From Pterobdella sp. o SKG-2022 (taxonomy: Eukaryota; Annelida; Clitellata; Hirudinida; Piscicolidae): DNA of 64,000 nt. Shown piece after piece: positions 22,555-48,700 of this stretch. Position 1 is the stretch's first letter, and each line of letters starts with the position of its first letter. The stretch spans positions 11,063,093 through 11,127,092 of the forward strand of contig OZ038321.1 in NCBI GenBank assembly GCA_964035795.1. The letters are read 5' to 3'. The notes under the pieces are model-generated. The model saw only the letters and a program-made list of their open reading frames with translations, made no database searches and was not told the origin of the DNA. The position numbers and the translations under genes were made by a program.

Positions 22555-24000
22555 GTAAGTTGCAACATCTATGAATTCTTTTAAGAATAAAAATTTAGTT
22601 TTTATGAGTTTATATAAATCCTTCTTCCAATCTTACTTCGCCTATTTTATTTTAATCTATAAAAGTGTGATATTCCAAAATACCTTTTCATTTTCAAAAT
22701 GTCCATAGGTACATCATAAAGGTCTATATCATCGATTTAAAATCCTTCTTCTCAAACTTTCTCGGTTCAATCACTTGCCTTCATGTTTATTTTATACTAA
22801 CTTTTTGGTGATTTCTACTGTGAGTTGAAACATTCCAGTATCTTTGCATATCAAAAATGCCAAAAATAGCGTAAAATGAAGCATCCAATGCAGCTCTCAT
22901 AAATAAGCGTGCATGAGTTTATATAAAATGAGTTAATATAAGCTGAAATAGGCAAAAAAAGAGTTGATTTAAGAGATAAAGTAGAGATTCATTGGTGAAA
23001 CAGCCTGAAAACAATCAGTGCGTAAATAAACACTATTTTTATTAAACCACATAATGTATAAAAATTTTTTTTACAATTTTAAAGTTTTTGGCTCATTTAA
23101 AGTTTATATATTTTTTTTCACTATTAAATTAAATTGAGTTATGCTAGAACAAATAAAAAATTAAGTCAAAATAGACTTAAGTAAGTTAAGTTTATATTAG
23201 TTACAATAATTCATGTTTTTAAATGAAATTTATATTTGAATTTCAAAATTTGAGTGGCATTTTGCCGTGTAGTCGTTCGAATAAGAATAAGGCTGTTTTC
23301 GATGTCATGGCAGACTGTTCTAGTTGTCTGTTCTAATATTGAATATATAAAATAACCACATTGATTGCTTTGAAATTAAAATTTAATATTCAAATATAGT
23401 CGTCTATAAAGTTTTTTATCTATAAAACATCATGCTAGATATTCATATGTTTCATCGTCTCGACAACTTTGGCAGAATAAGTTTTTCTTTTTGAGTTTCC
23501 TCCATCAATAAATTTCATATTCTTATTATTGAAACACGAGTTTATATTTGAAGTATTTTGGAGTTTAGTGGCTGATGAAATATTTTATAAAAATTTGACT
23601 ATCCATGAGTTTTAATTATGCAAGCAAATTGTTTAAGACAGTTTTAAATATTCTTTTATACTTCATTCATGCAACTTAGCTTAAACGCATTGCTTTGAAA
23701 TCTCTAAACTTCGTTTACAATCCTTTTTATAATGGTAAGATGTTTTTGCTTTTAAAGTCTATGAAATATATTTGGAAGCAAATTTCAAAAACAATAAAAT
23801 ATCATTTCAAGCAAACACATGAAAAATAAATTTTTCAGATATGTAGTGGAAAGATAATTGATCCTTTGGCCAGAGAAGAAAAGATTAAAGAAGAAGAAAA
23901 GTCATTAATTTTTGAATTGGAGACTGGTATTAAAGCAAACAGAGCTGTAAAAAGCTCTTGGAAGGTTTTCGATGCATCACAAGCCATTAAAAAGTGTTGA
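22366..24000 (+). CDS. FAM228-like protein, last two exons (5' part not found)
   Basis: Two exons join in phase 0: 22366-22554 after acceptor TTTTATAG| with donor TCT|GTAAGT, and 23839-24000 after acceptor TTTTTCAG| with stop TGA at 23998-24000. They encode 116 residues. The first has a charged helix with HLRKKELLHYRWSEQVY and KIQKRIDDLF. The second has IIDPLAREEKIKEEE followed by ELETG. FAM228 proteins, small vertebrate-named proteins of unknown role often linked to ciliated tissue, share a [RK]KxLLHxxWxExVxxPIQ helix and a later DP...EE...ETG segment. The match is by memory of the family, so moderate. AATAAAA near 24262 could be the poly(A) signal. Confidence 0.6.
23839..24000 (+). CDS. FAM228-like, terminal exon
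   Basis: 53 codons plus stop in the same phase as the preceding exon. It begins ICSGKIIDPLAREEK and ends SQAIKKC. Confidence 0.72.
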   Translation: MCSGKIIDPLAREEKIKEEEKSLIFELETGIKANRAVKSSWKVFDASQAIKKC

Positions 24001-27379
<3,379 letters not shown>

Positions 27380-27380
<1 letters not shown>

Positions 27381-29085
27381 GAGAATAAAAATAATAATAA
27401 GTTAAAAAAATAAATAAAAATAATAATAATAATTTTTTAACACAATTCTTTTATTGATATAAACAACTACATGAAACTCAAAAAGTTGAAGGGAAATGAA
27501 TAACAAAACTAATTAAAACAACTTATAAGAATGAAAGAAAATGGCTTAAATAGAAACAAATCAAATTAATAAAACATGCCTTTCAAGGGTATAATGATAT
27601 ACCGTAAATGAAATGGCATAAAAAAAACAAAAAAAAGAATTCAAATCGAATGAAATAAAAAATAAGGTAATAACAGACTAGATTTATAACTTGGAGCTGC
27701 TTAGAATATATTTTTTTAAAAGGGTTTTGAATAGTTTTAATGATTTCATGGATATAAGATTATCTGGTAATTGATTCCAGCATTTAGCACCTTCTACTCT
27801 TAAAGATAATTTCTTTTTATTAGTTCTATATTTTTCTATAATTAAATTGATATTATTTCTTATATTGTAATTATAGGTTTTAGTGTTAAAGAAATTAGAG
27901 AAAGAGTCAGGAAGAAGATTATTTATGTGTTTAAAACTAAATGTTAAGGTGTGTAATATATTTATGTTATTTATATTCAATATTTCTAAATCTTTATAAT
28001 TAATATGTTTATCAAATGGATAATTAAAGATAATTCTGATTGTTAAGTTTTGTAATGTTTGAATTTTTTATATATTAGATTTATAATTACATGCCCAAAC
28101 AGTGTTACAATGATTAATATGTGGGTAAAAAAGAGAGTAATACAAGTTTAAGAGAGTTTTAGTATTTAGTTTATAAGTCTTTTTTAAGAAATATATTTTA
28201 CTCTTTTTTTTATATAGTTTATTCACTAGATAGTCAATATGATGTTTAAAACTTAAATTATTATCAAATAATATACCCAAGTATTAAAAGTGATTTTATA
28301 AGTAATAGGATTGTTATCTAATACAAAATTCAAATTATTTATATTGAAATTAGTATTAATGTTTTGAAAACAGTATAATAAATTTTATTTGTATTAACCA
28401 TAAGATAATTACTTTTAAACCAATTATTAAAACTTTTTAGTTCATTATTAATATCATTATTTATTTGTTCATAATTATCATTAGTAATAGGGAAAGAAAT
28501 AAGAATATCATCAGGATAAATGAGTGTATCATATTTATTATTGTTGATAGGAAAATTATTAATAAATAAGATAAATAGTAAAGGACCTAATATTGAACCT
28601 TGGGGAACTCCCCTAGATTTAATCAAAGGTTTGGATTGTACCTCATTTAAATCAACCACTTGATTTCTGTTTTTTATATAAGATTCTATCCACTTAATTG
28701 ATAATAATGAAAAATTAAGTCTATGAAATTTTTCAAATAATAGATCGAAATTTATGCAATCAAAAGCCTTAGACAAACCAAAAAAAATACTGATATAAAA
28801 ATTTTTTAATTCCAAGTTTTTTACAACATTATATTTAAACATAGCTAAGCATAAGTTTGTTGATTTATTTTTGAGAAATCCATATTGGTTATTGTTAATT
28901 AGTTTATTTTTATCTAAAAAATTATAAACTTGGTTATGGGCAAGTTTTTCTATTATTTTTGAAAATACAGGAGTTATTGTAATTGGTCTATAATTGTTTA
29001 AGTCTTGCTTATTACTTTTATTTTTTAATATAGGTATAATTTTACTGTTTTTTAAAATTTCCGGAAATACACTAATAATAATTTA
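27380..29085 (-). pseudogene. Very AT-rich LINE reverse transcriptase copy
   Basis: Minus-strand frames 28842-28339, 28280-28068 and 27980-27684, with more frame up to about 29080, read as a non-LTR reverse transcriptase. Motifs are NNYRPITITPVFSKIIEK, the ISIFFGLSKAFDCINFDLL block, SRGVPQGSILGPLLFILFIN, the active-site box LIYPDDILISF, GILFDNNLSFKHH and the C-terminal GAKCWNQLPDNL. The usual YADD is YPDD. Several frameshifts and stops separate the frames, and the endonuclease is missing. A (TTA)n-like tract near 27440-27405 is the likely 3' tail. Codons are far more A/T-biased than in the other LINEs, suggesting long residence or a different source. Confidence 0.85.
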
Positions 29086-31828
29086 GCACACACTGTAAAA
29101 GCGATTATAATACTTTAATTAGTTCAGAAAATAGATGAAAAGATATCAAATATAGAGAAACACTACGCAATTTTCTGATTATCCTGCCTCGAAACCAGAC
29201 AATAATGATTTATGTTTGAAAATACTTTAGTAAATGATTGATCCAAATCGTAACTCTATTTCGAGATTTTGTCCCAAAACGATCTTTCAAACGTTCTAAG
29301 CCGTTTTCACTAAGCATTATTGACTTTATTATGCTTTACTGAAGACGACTGTAATTTCTCAAATTGAACATTTTTTTCATGTATTTGTTCCAAAATAAAC
29401 TAAAAAGAAAAGGGTGTTGACTTGAAAAAACCATGCAAGCTGGCACAAAGCAAAAAAACAGATAAACCAAATTTTAATTTAGTCAAAATACAACTAGCAT
29501 TTCTGGTGAGCTACAAGATAACTGAAACAATCAGTGTAGTAAACCAATCAACATATGTTGTGTAATATGGTTTTATAATATATAGTCTTTCAAGACCTTG
29601 TATTATACTAACCTTTTTAGTCACCAAAACTTTTGTGAGATGCCAACTTCTCAATATTCGTTAAATGCAGGTTATACTCAAAAAGTTGGACGAAATTTCA
29701 TCAGTATTAAGTGCAAAAAATTAAATTTTGATATATATATATATCACGAAAAAATTTTTTAAATGAAAGACTATGAAAGAAATGACAACGAATTGCAATT
29801 ACGTCAAAAACAATTCTTTTTTTTTAAAATTATTTATGATACAAGCTTAGAAAAATTTTATGACATCTCGATAATTGCACTTTTTCTTGCATGTTAGCAC
29901 AAATAACACTTGCTATAAATCATTTTTTTAATGTTAAAAGTGTGCTAAAAAATAGTTTTATGTTTGGCTGACTCATTTCGATTCATTAGCCATCCCAAAT
30001 GCAAAATTGTATTTTATCCCAGGTTCATCTGCACAATCGCTGCTTTGTTTTTTAAAGACTTGAAGATTTACTTTACTTAGTTATTTTTTCATAATTAAAA
30101 GTTGATCCTTTTTTGTTAAGCTGAGCTCATAAAATCAAAAGATGAAGCATTCAATAAAAAATTCTCTGAAAGCAATTAGCAAATACCAGAGATACAATCG
30201 AATATATTATATCTTTTTTACAAGACCATACTAGAGCGCAACGTTGTGAGCGAGTCTTCCCTGTAGAAAGCTCCTTGTTGACAGAAAAAGCAAGCAAGCG
30301 ACTAGGGACCGCCAAATGCTAATTCTTCACCACTCTTCTGTTTACTCTAGGCTCATTTGCTGCTTCATCGCCGCAAGTGAAAATTACTTTATTTTCTTTT
30401 TCTTTGTATTTTTTAATTCAACTTTTTTTATTTGTTTTTATATTTTGTTTTCAAATTCTTTAAATTTTCAAAAGTTCTTTTTCTGTACTTTTTCGCCTTA
30501 TTCACTAAAATATTGCTTGATTTAAAATATTTATTTTTCTTATAAAGACGTCGAGTTTACATCGTTGAACATTTTTTCTGAAAGTACGAATAATCAACTA
30601 AACATTCAAATTTATGATTATATCTATTTCCAACATTCAAAAACTGATGTTCAAAAGTCCAAACAATAATTCACGTTTGAATCTCAAAGCTTGCATCATA
30701 GTGGTGAAACAAAAGGCACTTGAAATAAGAGTTCCCGGGAGAGACATGCAAAAACAATGACATAAGGACACTTTCTTGGTCGTTTAAATTTAATAAGAGT
30801 TTCAGCAAGCATTAGACCTCCCTAAAGACTGCATCTTGTTTATTGAATCAACATACGATTCAAGAAGGATGTCTGCAGTGCATATTCTTATGGAATCAGA
30901 AAAGCATTTAAGACAAGAGTATCAAAAATTTTTGAAAGCTCGTTTTAAATTTCAGGTTTTATAAATTTTAGATAAACAATTCAAAGTTACAATGTTTATC
31001 AGCGATTAAGTTTTCGGTAACTAATTCGAAACTCATTTTAAAAGGAATATACGGAGGTGAATGAGACATCTGGATCAAGTTGCTAATTAATATTCCACTT
31101 TTCTTCATTACAGATCACGTTTATTTATTGAATTCAGTGAAAAACTAATTAAACAACTCTCTGACTTAATGCTTATACTCTCAAACATGGCTTTATTCAA
31201 ATTTCGAAAAAGAGCTTTGAAGAGAATTTTTCAAAACTTTGAACTACATGTTTCATATAAAATCGAAAAATTATGCTTCATTCATTAAGGAGTGTTTTTA
31301 ATTAACCTAAAAAATCAATTAACAGATAATGTTTCGTTGAAATGCATGTTTACAAATAGAGAGTAGACAGGATAACAAAGTGTAAAATGATGGTGAAGCG
31401 TGCGTTTGAGGTAAATTTTGAAAAATGTTAATTTAAACATCAATTTTCAAAACAAAAACATGTAAAGCATAGTATTGAGTATAGTCGAGCCAAATATTTC
31501 CAGTATTTTAAGAGATCATTTCATCAAAAGTAATGCAATCAATTAGAGATGGAAGATGATGACATTGCCATAATGTTTCGTATAAGTTCAAAAGAAGATG
31601 ACAAATAAATATTTTAAAGCTCAATGATATTTGCTCAAAAAATGCAGAACTTTCAACCAGACACCTGATAATGCATTCATTCTAATGAACAATTGGTGAT
31701 AACTAAGGAAGAATGACGCTCAAAATCACCATAAAAAGCACAATTCATCAAAAAAAGTATTTTTTTTAGTTATATTTTTGCTTTTTTTCAGCCCAAACGA
31801 ACACTTTTTTGGTTCTTCATGGTAGTTT
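29086..31828. other. Spacer and probable 3' UTR of the prospero-type gene
   Basis: No exon recognised. Minus-strand AATAAATAAA around 31117-31130 could be a poly(A) signal of the prospero-type gene, giving a 3' UTR of about 700 nt. A GC-richer patch at 30230-30320 is unexplained. Confidence 0.3.
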
Positions 31829-43183
<11,355 letters not shown>

Positions 43184-43422
43184 TGTTAGTTAAAACTTCT
43201 TTTTATTGATTAAGCTTTGCAATTTTAAAACTTATTGTAATGTACTCTGTAAACCTAAAAGCTAAATGAGTAAATTTATGCAGCAAAATTCAAAAAGTTC
43301 ACTTGTGATTAAAACAAAAATTTTCAAAAATTAATATTTTATTCATTGAAAAAATTATAACTACGTTTTGTGTCGAATTCCAAACCAAAATAAGAGCATA
43401 AAATGACGAAGAGCTTTGAAGA

Positions 43423-43503
43423 TTTTATATATAAGAAGAATGTCGTTGCATCTACGTCTGCTTACCTTATCTTAACTCCGCCTCTTCAGAAGTCATAGCC
43501 AAT
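43423..43503 (-). promoter_or_regulatory. Core promoter of the prospero-type gene
   Basis: Minus strand TATATAAAA at 43431-43423 with inverted CCAAT (ATTGG) at 43503-43499 and a CCGCCTC box on the plus strand between them (43479-43485). A start near 43395 would give a 5' UTR of about 210 nt before the ATG at 43183. Confidence 0.5.
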
Positions 43504-45602
43504 CATAAGGCGTTCTCATTCCTTTGAGAAATGAAACGTCAAGAAAAGACTATCTAGTCTTAGTTTGCTTTCATATAATAAATAACTTCGAAAAGTTTTT
43601 TACATCGAATCAATAATTATTTTCAACCAAATATTTAAGAACTCGTTTTTTTGCATAATTTCAAAATTCAACATTGGATTGGTAACAAATATACGTTTAG
43701 CTAGAAGACAAAATTTTGATTCTCTTATTTCTATTTAAGTTATTGAAGAAAACTTTTTCTAATTGCTCAAAAGTGTTGGTTCTACAGTAAAAGACGATAA
43801 CTTGTGCAGCTAATATGAGTACAAACTGTGTTATAACTTTTGGACTTAATAAGATGCGTAATTGGCTTTAGAATAAATTAATAATTATTTTCTCAAAAGT
43901 TATACATTATATTTTAATTACTCAAGTGAGAATGCTACTTTTATTAAAAACAGTTATAATTAATCGTGAAAAGTAAATTTTGTTATGTTATAATATGTTT
44001 TGATGCCAATCAAAGTACAATTGTTCGTAAAAAAGTGTTAGTCTGTAAATATCTTGCTTTTCCCCGGTATGGAACCACATACATCAGCCCATGAATTTCA
44101 ATAAATATTGTTTTTTATAATGGATTTTTTTTTGAAAAAAAACTCACTAGATGTGAATCTTTTTAAAAATAATTTATTAAAATATAAAGTAAGCAGAGTT
44201 TGATCATTACTTGCAATGAAGGGCAAAGTACTTTATGCACAATCATCAGGCTGTATTCGTCTTGTTTTATTGATATTATATCTGGGTGCATTTATCAAAT
44301 CTGAAGTGCAAATATTTTATAAGCAGCTTTTCATGAACACGAGAAATTTAAGAGAAAAGTGGATGATACTCAAAAAGTAGCGATACAAGAATGTTTGAGT
44401 TGAATTTTGTTGAGTTGGTTAATTTAGTTAAATTAAGTTTTTGCTGACTCTAGACCTTTTGATGGCCATCTTCTTTCTTCTCCAAAATTTGGTGTTTTGA
44501 ATCAAACTCAGTCACAAGGTGGTCCAAGTCGTGAGTGATTTTATCATTTGAAGAAATAAATTTCATTATATAAAACGAAAATTACAAAAAAAACATAATA
44601 GTAAAAATGAACTCATCTTTATTGCGATAATATCAGGATTTAAAATCGATCCTAATATCGAATGATAAGCAGTTTTTTTGTGTTGTTTGAATGTATAGTG
44701 ACCGAATGTATCTTATTTTTAGGTGAATAAATATATTTTTCAAAATAGTTGTTATCAAATTTAATTCTTTCTCTATTCAAGGTGATAAATTAGTTTCTTT
44801 ATATAGTAAAGAAGGTAAATGTTGAGTGACGCTTATTGGTTGATTTGCTAAGCCCAAAGAAAGTGATGGTGTAATAAGATAGTGAGCGTATGATAAATTT
44901 TCGTTTTTAAAGTAGAATAACATAAAACACAATTGTATGAAAAAACGGACTGTATTTTATAGATTTGATCGTTTGATGGTATAAAACCTAAGGAAAAGCT
45001 ACTTGTCTTGTTTAAAAGAATAACTTTTTTTTTTTATAAAGTTCATATCTTAGTTACAAACATTCAATGTTTCATTATTTATCAATAAAAATTCTATAAT
45101 ATTGATGATGCAAAAATAATAATTGAGTTAATTATTAGAATTTTTTGAAGGGTCCAACAAATAAAAGTCTAGTTGAATTAAAAGTTATTCAATTTAAAGT
45201 GAACTAGTTAGTCGAATTACCACAAATTGAAATGAATTCAATAAAGTAGAGTTTGTTTTCGGAGCGAGCTTCTACCGTCTCGAAATGGTTACACCACTCA
45301 ACTTTGCGACCATCAAACCATTGATTTTGAAAGTCGATAAAAGTTAACAACTATCAAAATTAAAAATATTAAAAATTTATGATATTTAATTTCATCTTTG
45401 TTTTTTTAGAAATCGCTCGCATTATTAAGGAATTAAAATTTTAATAAAATATTAGCTAGTTTTAATGAATTGAAAAAATTATTTTGTTAGTAAGGTATAT
45501 GAAAACAAAAAATTAATTCATCTTAAAGTTTATTTACATTGACAACTTTTTATAAAAGTAAACCTGAAACTAGTTTTCTCGTATCAGCCGATCGGACGTT
45601 GT
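43504..45602. other. Spacer between two divergent genes
   Basis: About 2.1 kb between the start regions of the prospero-type gene (minus) and the UCKL1-type gene (plus). AT-rich, no exon recognised. It must hold upstream control sequences of both genes. Confidence 0.4.
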
Positions 45603-45643
45603 GATTGGATTTTCGTTTTAGGAAGCAAGCTGATCATATAAAT
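45603..45643 (+). promoter_or_regulatory. Core promoter of the UCKL1-type gene
   Basis: Inverted CCAAT (GATTGG, 45603-45608) and TATAAAT (45637-45643) lie 59-99 bp upstream of the ATG at 45702. A start about 30 bp after the TATA gives a short 5' UTR. Confidence 0.45.
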
Positions 45644-45701
45644 TAGTTTCGTTACTAAATTATTTATTTTTCCTATATTTTGAAAAAACTAATTGATAAA
45701 A

Positions 45702-45724
45702 ATGTCTTTTCACATTCAAAAAAA
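45702..45724 (+). CDS. UCKL1-type, exon 1
   Basis: Starts at ATG 45702, encodes MSFHIQK and ends in phase 2 at GTGAGT. The short start exon is supported by phase with exon 2 and by the promoter upstream. Confidence 0.75.
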
Positions 45725-48700
45725 GTGAGTTTATTTGAATCGCGTTTCAAAATTGCAATTTAGAGTTTAAATTTTATTTCATAATTATCTCTAAAATTAG
45801 AGTTGAAAACCAAGAGAAGCCAAGAAAGCGAACTCAAAGTTTCACAAGTGAAAATAAAGATCAAGTTTTGAGAAAAGGAAATCGAATAATTTTCACTGCA
45901 GGCAAACCTCCATGGTACAATTCATCAGGCCAACTCAAAGAAGCATTTGTTATAGGTATTTTTATAAATTCAGTTACTAATTATTTTTTTGTCAAAACGA
46001 ACTTACTTATTTGTTCAATTTAAAACTAAAATAAAATGGGTTATTGAAGTGATGTCAGAATGATGCAATTGATAAAAATTATTGGCTTTTTAAAATTTTT
46101 GTAATAGTAAATCAAAAAGATTTTGATTACAATTGCAAATGAAAAAAAGTATGATTAATATTTTTAAAATAGTCTTCAAAATTATTTGATTATTTTCTAT
46201 GTTCAATTAAATTCAAAAATAAATTCAACATTAGTTTATTTTAGCTGATTTTTTGATGAAATTACTTCGTTTTAAAATAACCCATAGGTATAGCAGGAGG
46301 AAGTGCTTCAGGAAAAACTTCTGTTGCTCAAAGCATTATAGCATCACTTGATGTTCCCTGGGTCAGTCTCATCTCAATGGACTCTTTTTATAAAGTTTGT
46401 TTCAATTTTTTTGAATTTTTCATCAATTAAACTTTAAAAACATCAATTGAGGTTTCATAAATTTATTTAATATAGAAGCTATAATTTTTGATAAGTATAG
46501 CCTCATCTTAAAACGTTAGCAAAAATAGTGCTAATGTTTTATGTTAAGGCTATTTTTATCAAAAATTATATGTTTTATTTTAAATAAATGTATGAATCCT
46601 CAATTGATGTTTTTTAAAGTTTAATGCTATACAAAACATACATAAAATGTCTCTGAATTTTTTTTACTTATTTAACTATATATTTTCAAAATAAGTTGTA
46701 TCAATAAACTAGGCCATCTGCTGTCAACCCTAGTTACTGGGACACGTACAGCAGTGATTTCTAATACACTCAATATGATATTTAGTTTTTGTAATGAATC
46801 TTCGAAATCTGAATTTCATTATTACAATGATATTCTAATTTCAAATTATTTTTTTCAAATTTCATCTTTTTTAAAACATTTATGAATAAATAATTAAGTC
46901 CATCATTTTGGTTCTGGGCATGACGTTAAACTGCACCGAAGACAGCGTCTCCAATTTGAGACTGCTTTCCTGTTATAACCTGGATAACAGTAGACTTTGG
47001 TAACAGGTATCAACAAACTGATATCCTAGTATCGTTGTCATTTGACTTGGAGGAGGATCATTCTTTATTGACAACGGCAAGGCAAACTGCCCAAGTGTGG
47101 GAATGGCGGTTCTTGAAATCCGATAGTTTCAAGTTGGACGTTAGCTTGGGCTGGCAGTTCTATGAAAACTTTGTCCCAACTAAAAATGGCTTTCATTAGC
47201 CGACTGCTGTATACCCCAGCTACTGGGACGCCTACAGCAGTATAATCTAACACGTAATTATCATTTTTATTTAATCGCCTCTATCTGGGGAGCAGTTGCA
47301 CAATTGATTGGTTTCACAGGGTGCTACTGCATACTTGATGAATGGATAAGACAATTTAAAATGGAAAAATAAGTAGATGGAGTAAAAAAAGCCTTACTGA
47401 CACAATTGTAGGAGAAAAAAAAGGTTTTCATTGAAAAAAACAATTACAAAGTTTTTAGCAAAATAATCTTACAATATCAAGTGACTTGATGAAATGTATT
47501 AAATTTCTTAATAAATCTTAGTGTTTGTTTCTATTATATTGATGAAATGAGATTTTCAAGTTGTATCATATTCTGATTGTTTTTATATAAAACCTGAAAT
47601 GGGCAAGTAAGCGCTCAATCACCACATTTTAGCAAACATCAGTCCAAAATTATTGCCCATTGTGAGAAAATGAGAATTCCTTGTTCCAATATTTTATATA
47701 ATATACTTGAACGCTAGATGAGGTGGTTTGGGTACGTAGGGCGTAACGCAGATTGGATCTCATAGGTGCGAACGTTGGTGTTACATTCCCACAAGAAACA
47801 ATGACTTGGATGATCAGAAGAAAGTTAGCTGAGGTTTTTGCAAGTTTTGAGAAGAACGACCTTGAGCTGGATTTTTCAGAAAGGCCACTTGTTAAAACGG
47901 GACTGTTAAAAGAATTGTTTTGATCGATTTTAGTTTTTTAAAGATATCTTATGTTTTTTTAATAATATTAAATTTCATATAATTTTTTCAAAACATTTAT
48001 ATATAATTAATTTTCGTCTTTAGACATAATCATACTTAAAAATGAGTCATGAAAATTTCTCGATGCGCGTCTATCAATTTTTTCAATGTTATCCATGTTT
48101 ATTTTGAGAGATTTTTTCAAAAGCCAAACCGTAAAATGAATATAATTTCAGAACACTGGCTAGTTTGTTAAGATACGAGGCTTTTCGTTAACAACGTAAC
48201 GTTTTCAAGATACTTGAAAATGTTACGTTGAACATAAGCTTTATGAATTTTTATTTTTTTCTCATCAGTCATCTTGCTTTCCAAATTGGGTTTAATCTGT
48301 TCATCGCAGGAGTTACTGGAGTTACCCTTTTTTCATGTCCTCACATGTTCTTCTGTAACTTTCGAGGATTTTTATTGTCTTTCAACCGGTGTTTTCTTTA
48401 TTAATCAGCATTTCTTGTGTTTTACTTTTATTGAGCGTAAATCCCTACTTGCAGAATATTGCTTCAATTTCATTTAGTTGATGTCACTTGGCGAGACGAA
48501 GTTTACATCATCGACGTAGATGAGTTCATAGGAGTTTTTTGGGTAGGTGGTTCTTATCTTTTTCATGCATGCTTCTAGTTATACCGTGAACAAGACAGGG
48601 CTCAGAGCATCTCCTTGAGGGAATCCTATGTTTGTGGTAAAGCTTTCGCAAGTGTTTTTATTGTATCTTATGGCTAAGGTGGTGTTTGTTAAAAGAAGTT

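Noticed and set aside
30316..30525. Phe-rich 69-residue plus-strand frame
   Set aside because: It arises from T-runs; no motif or conserved start.
46905..47260. Hammerhead ribozyme in the 340-bp repeat
   Set aside because: A CTGAT occurs in a suggestive place, but the CTGANGA and GAAA core elements are not both present with the right stems.
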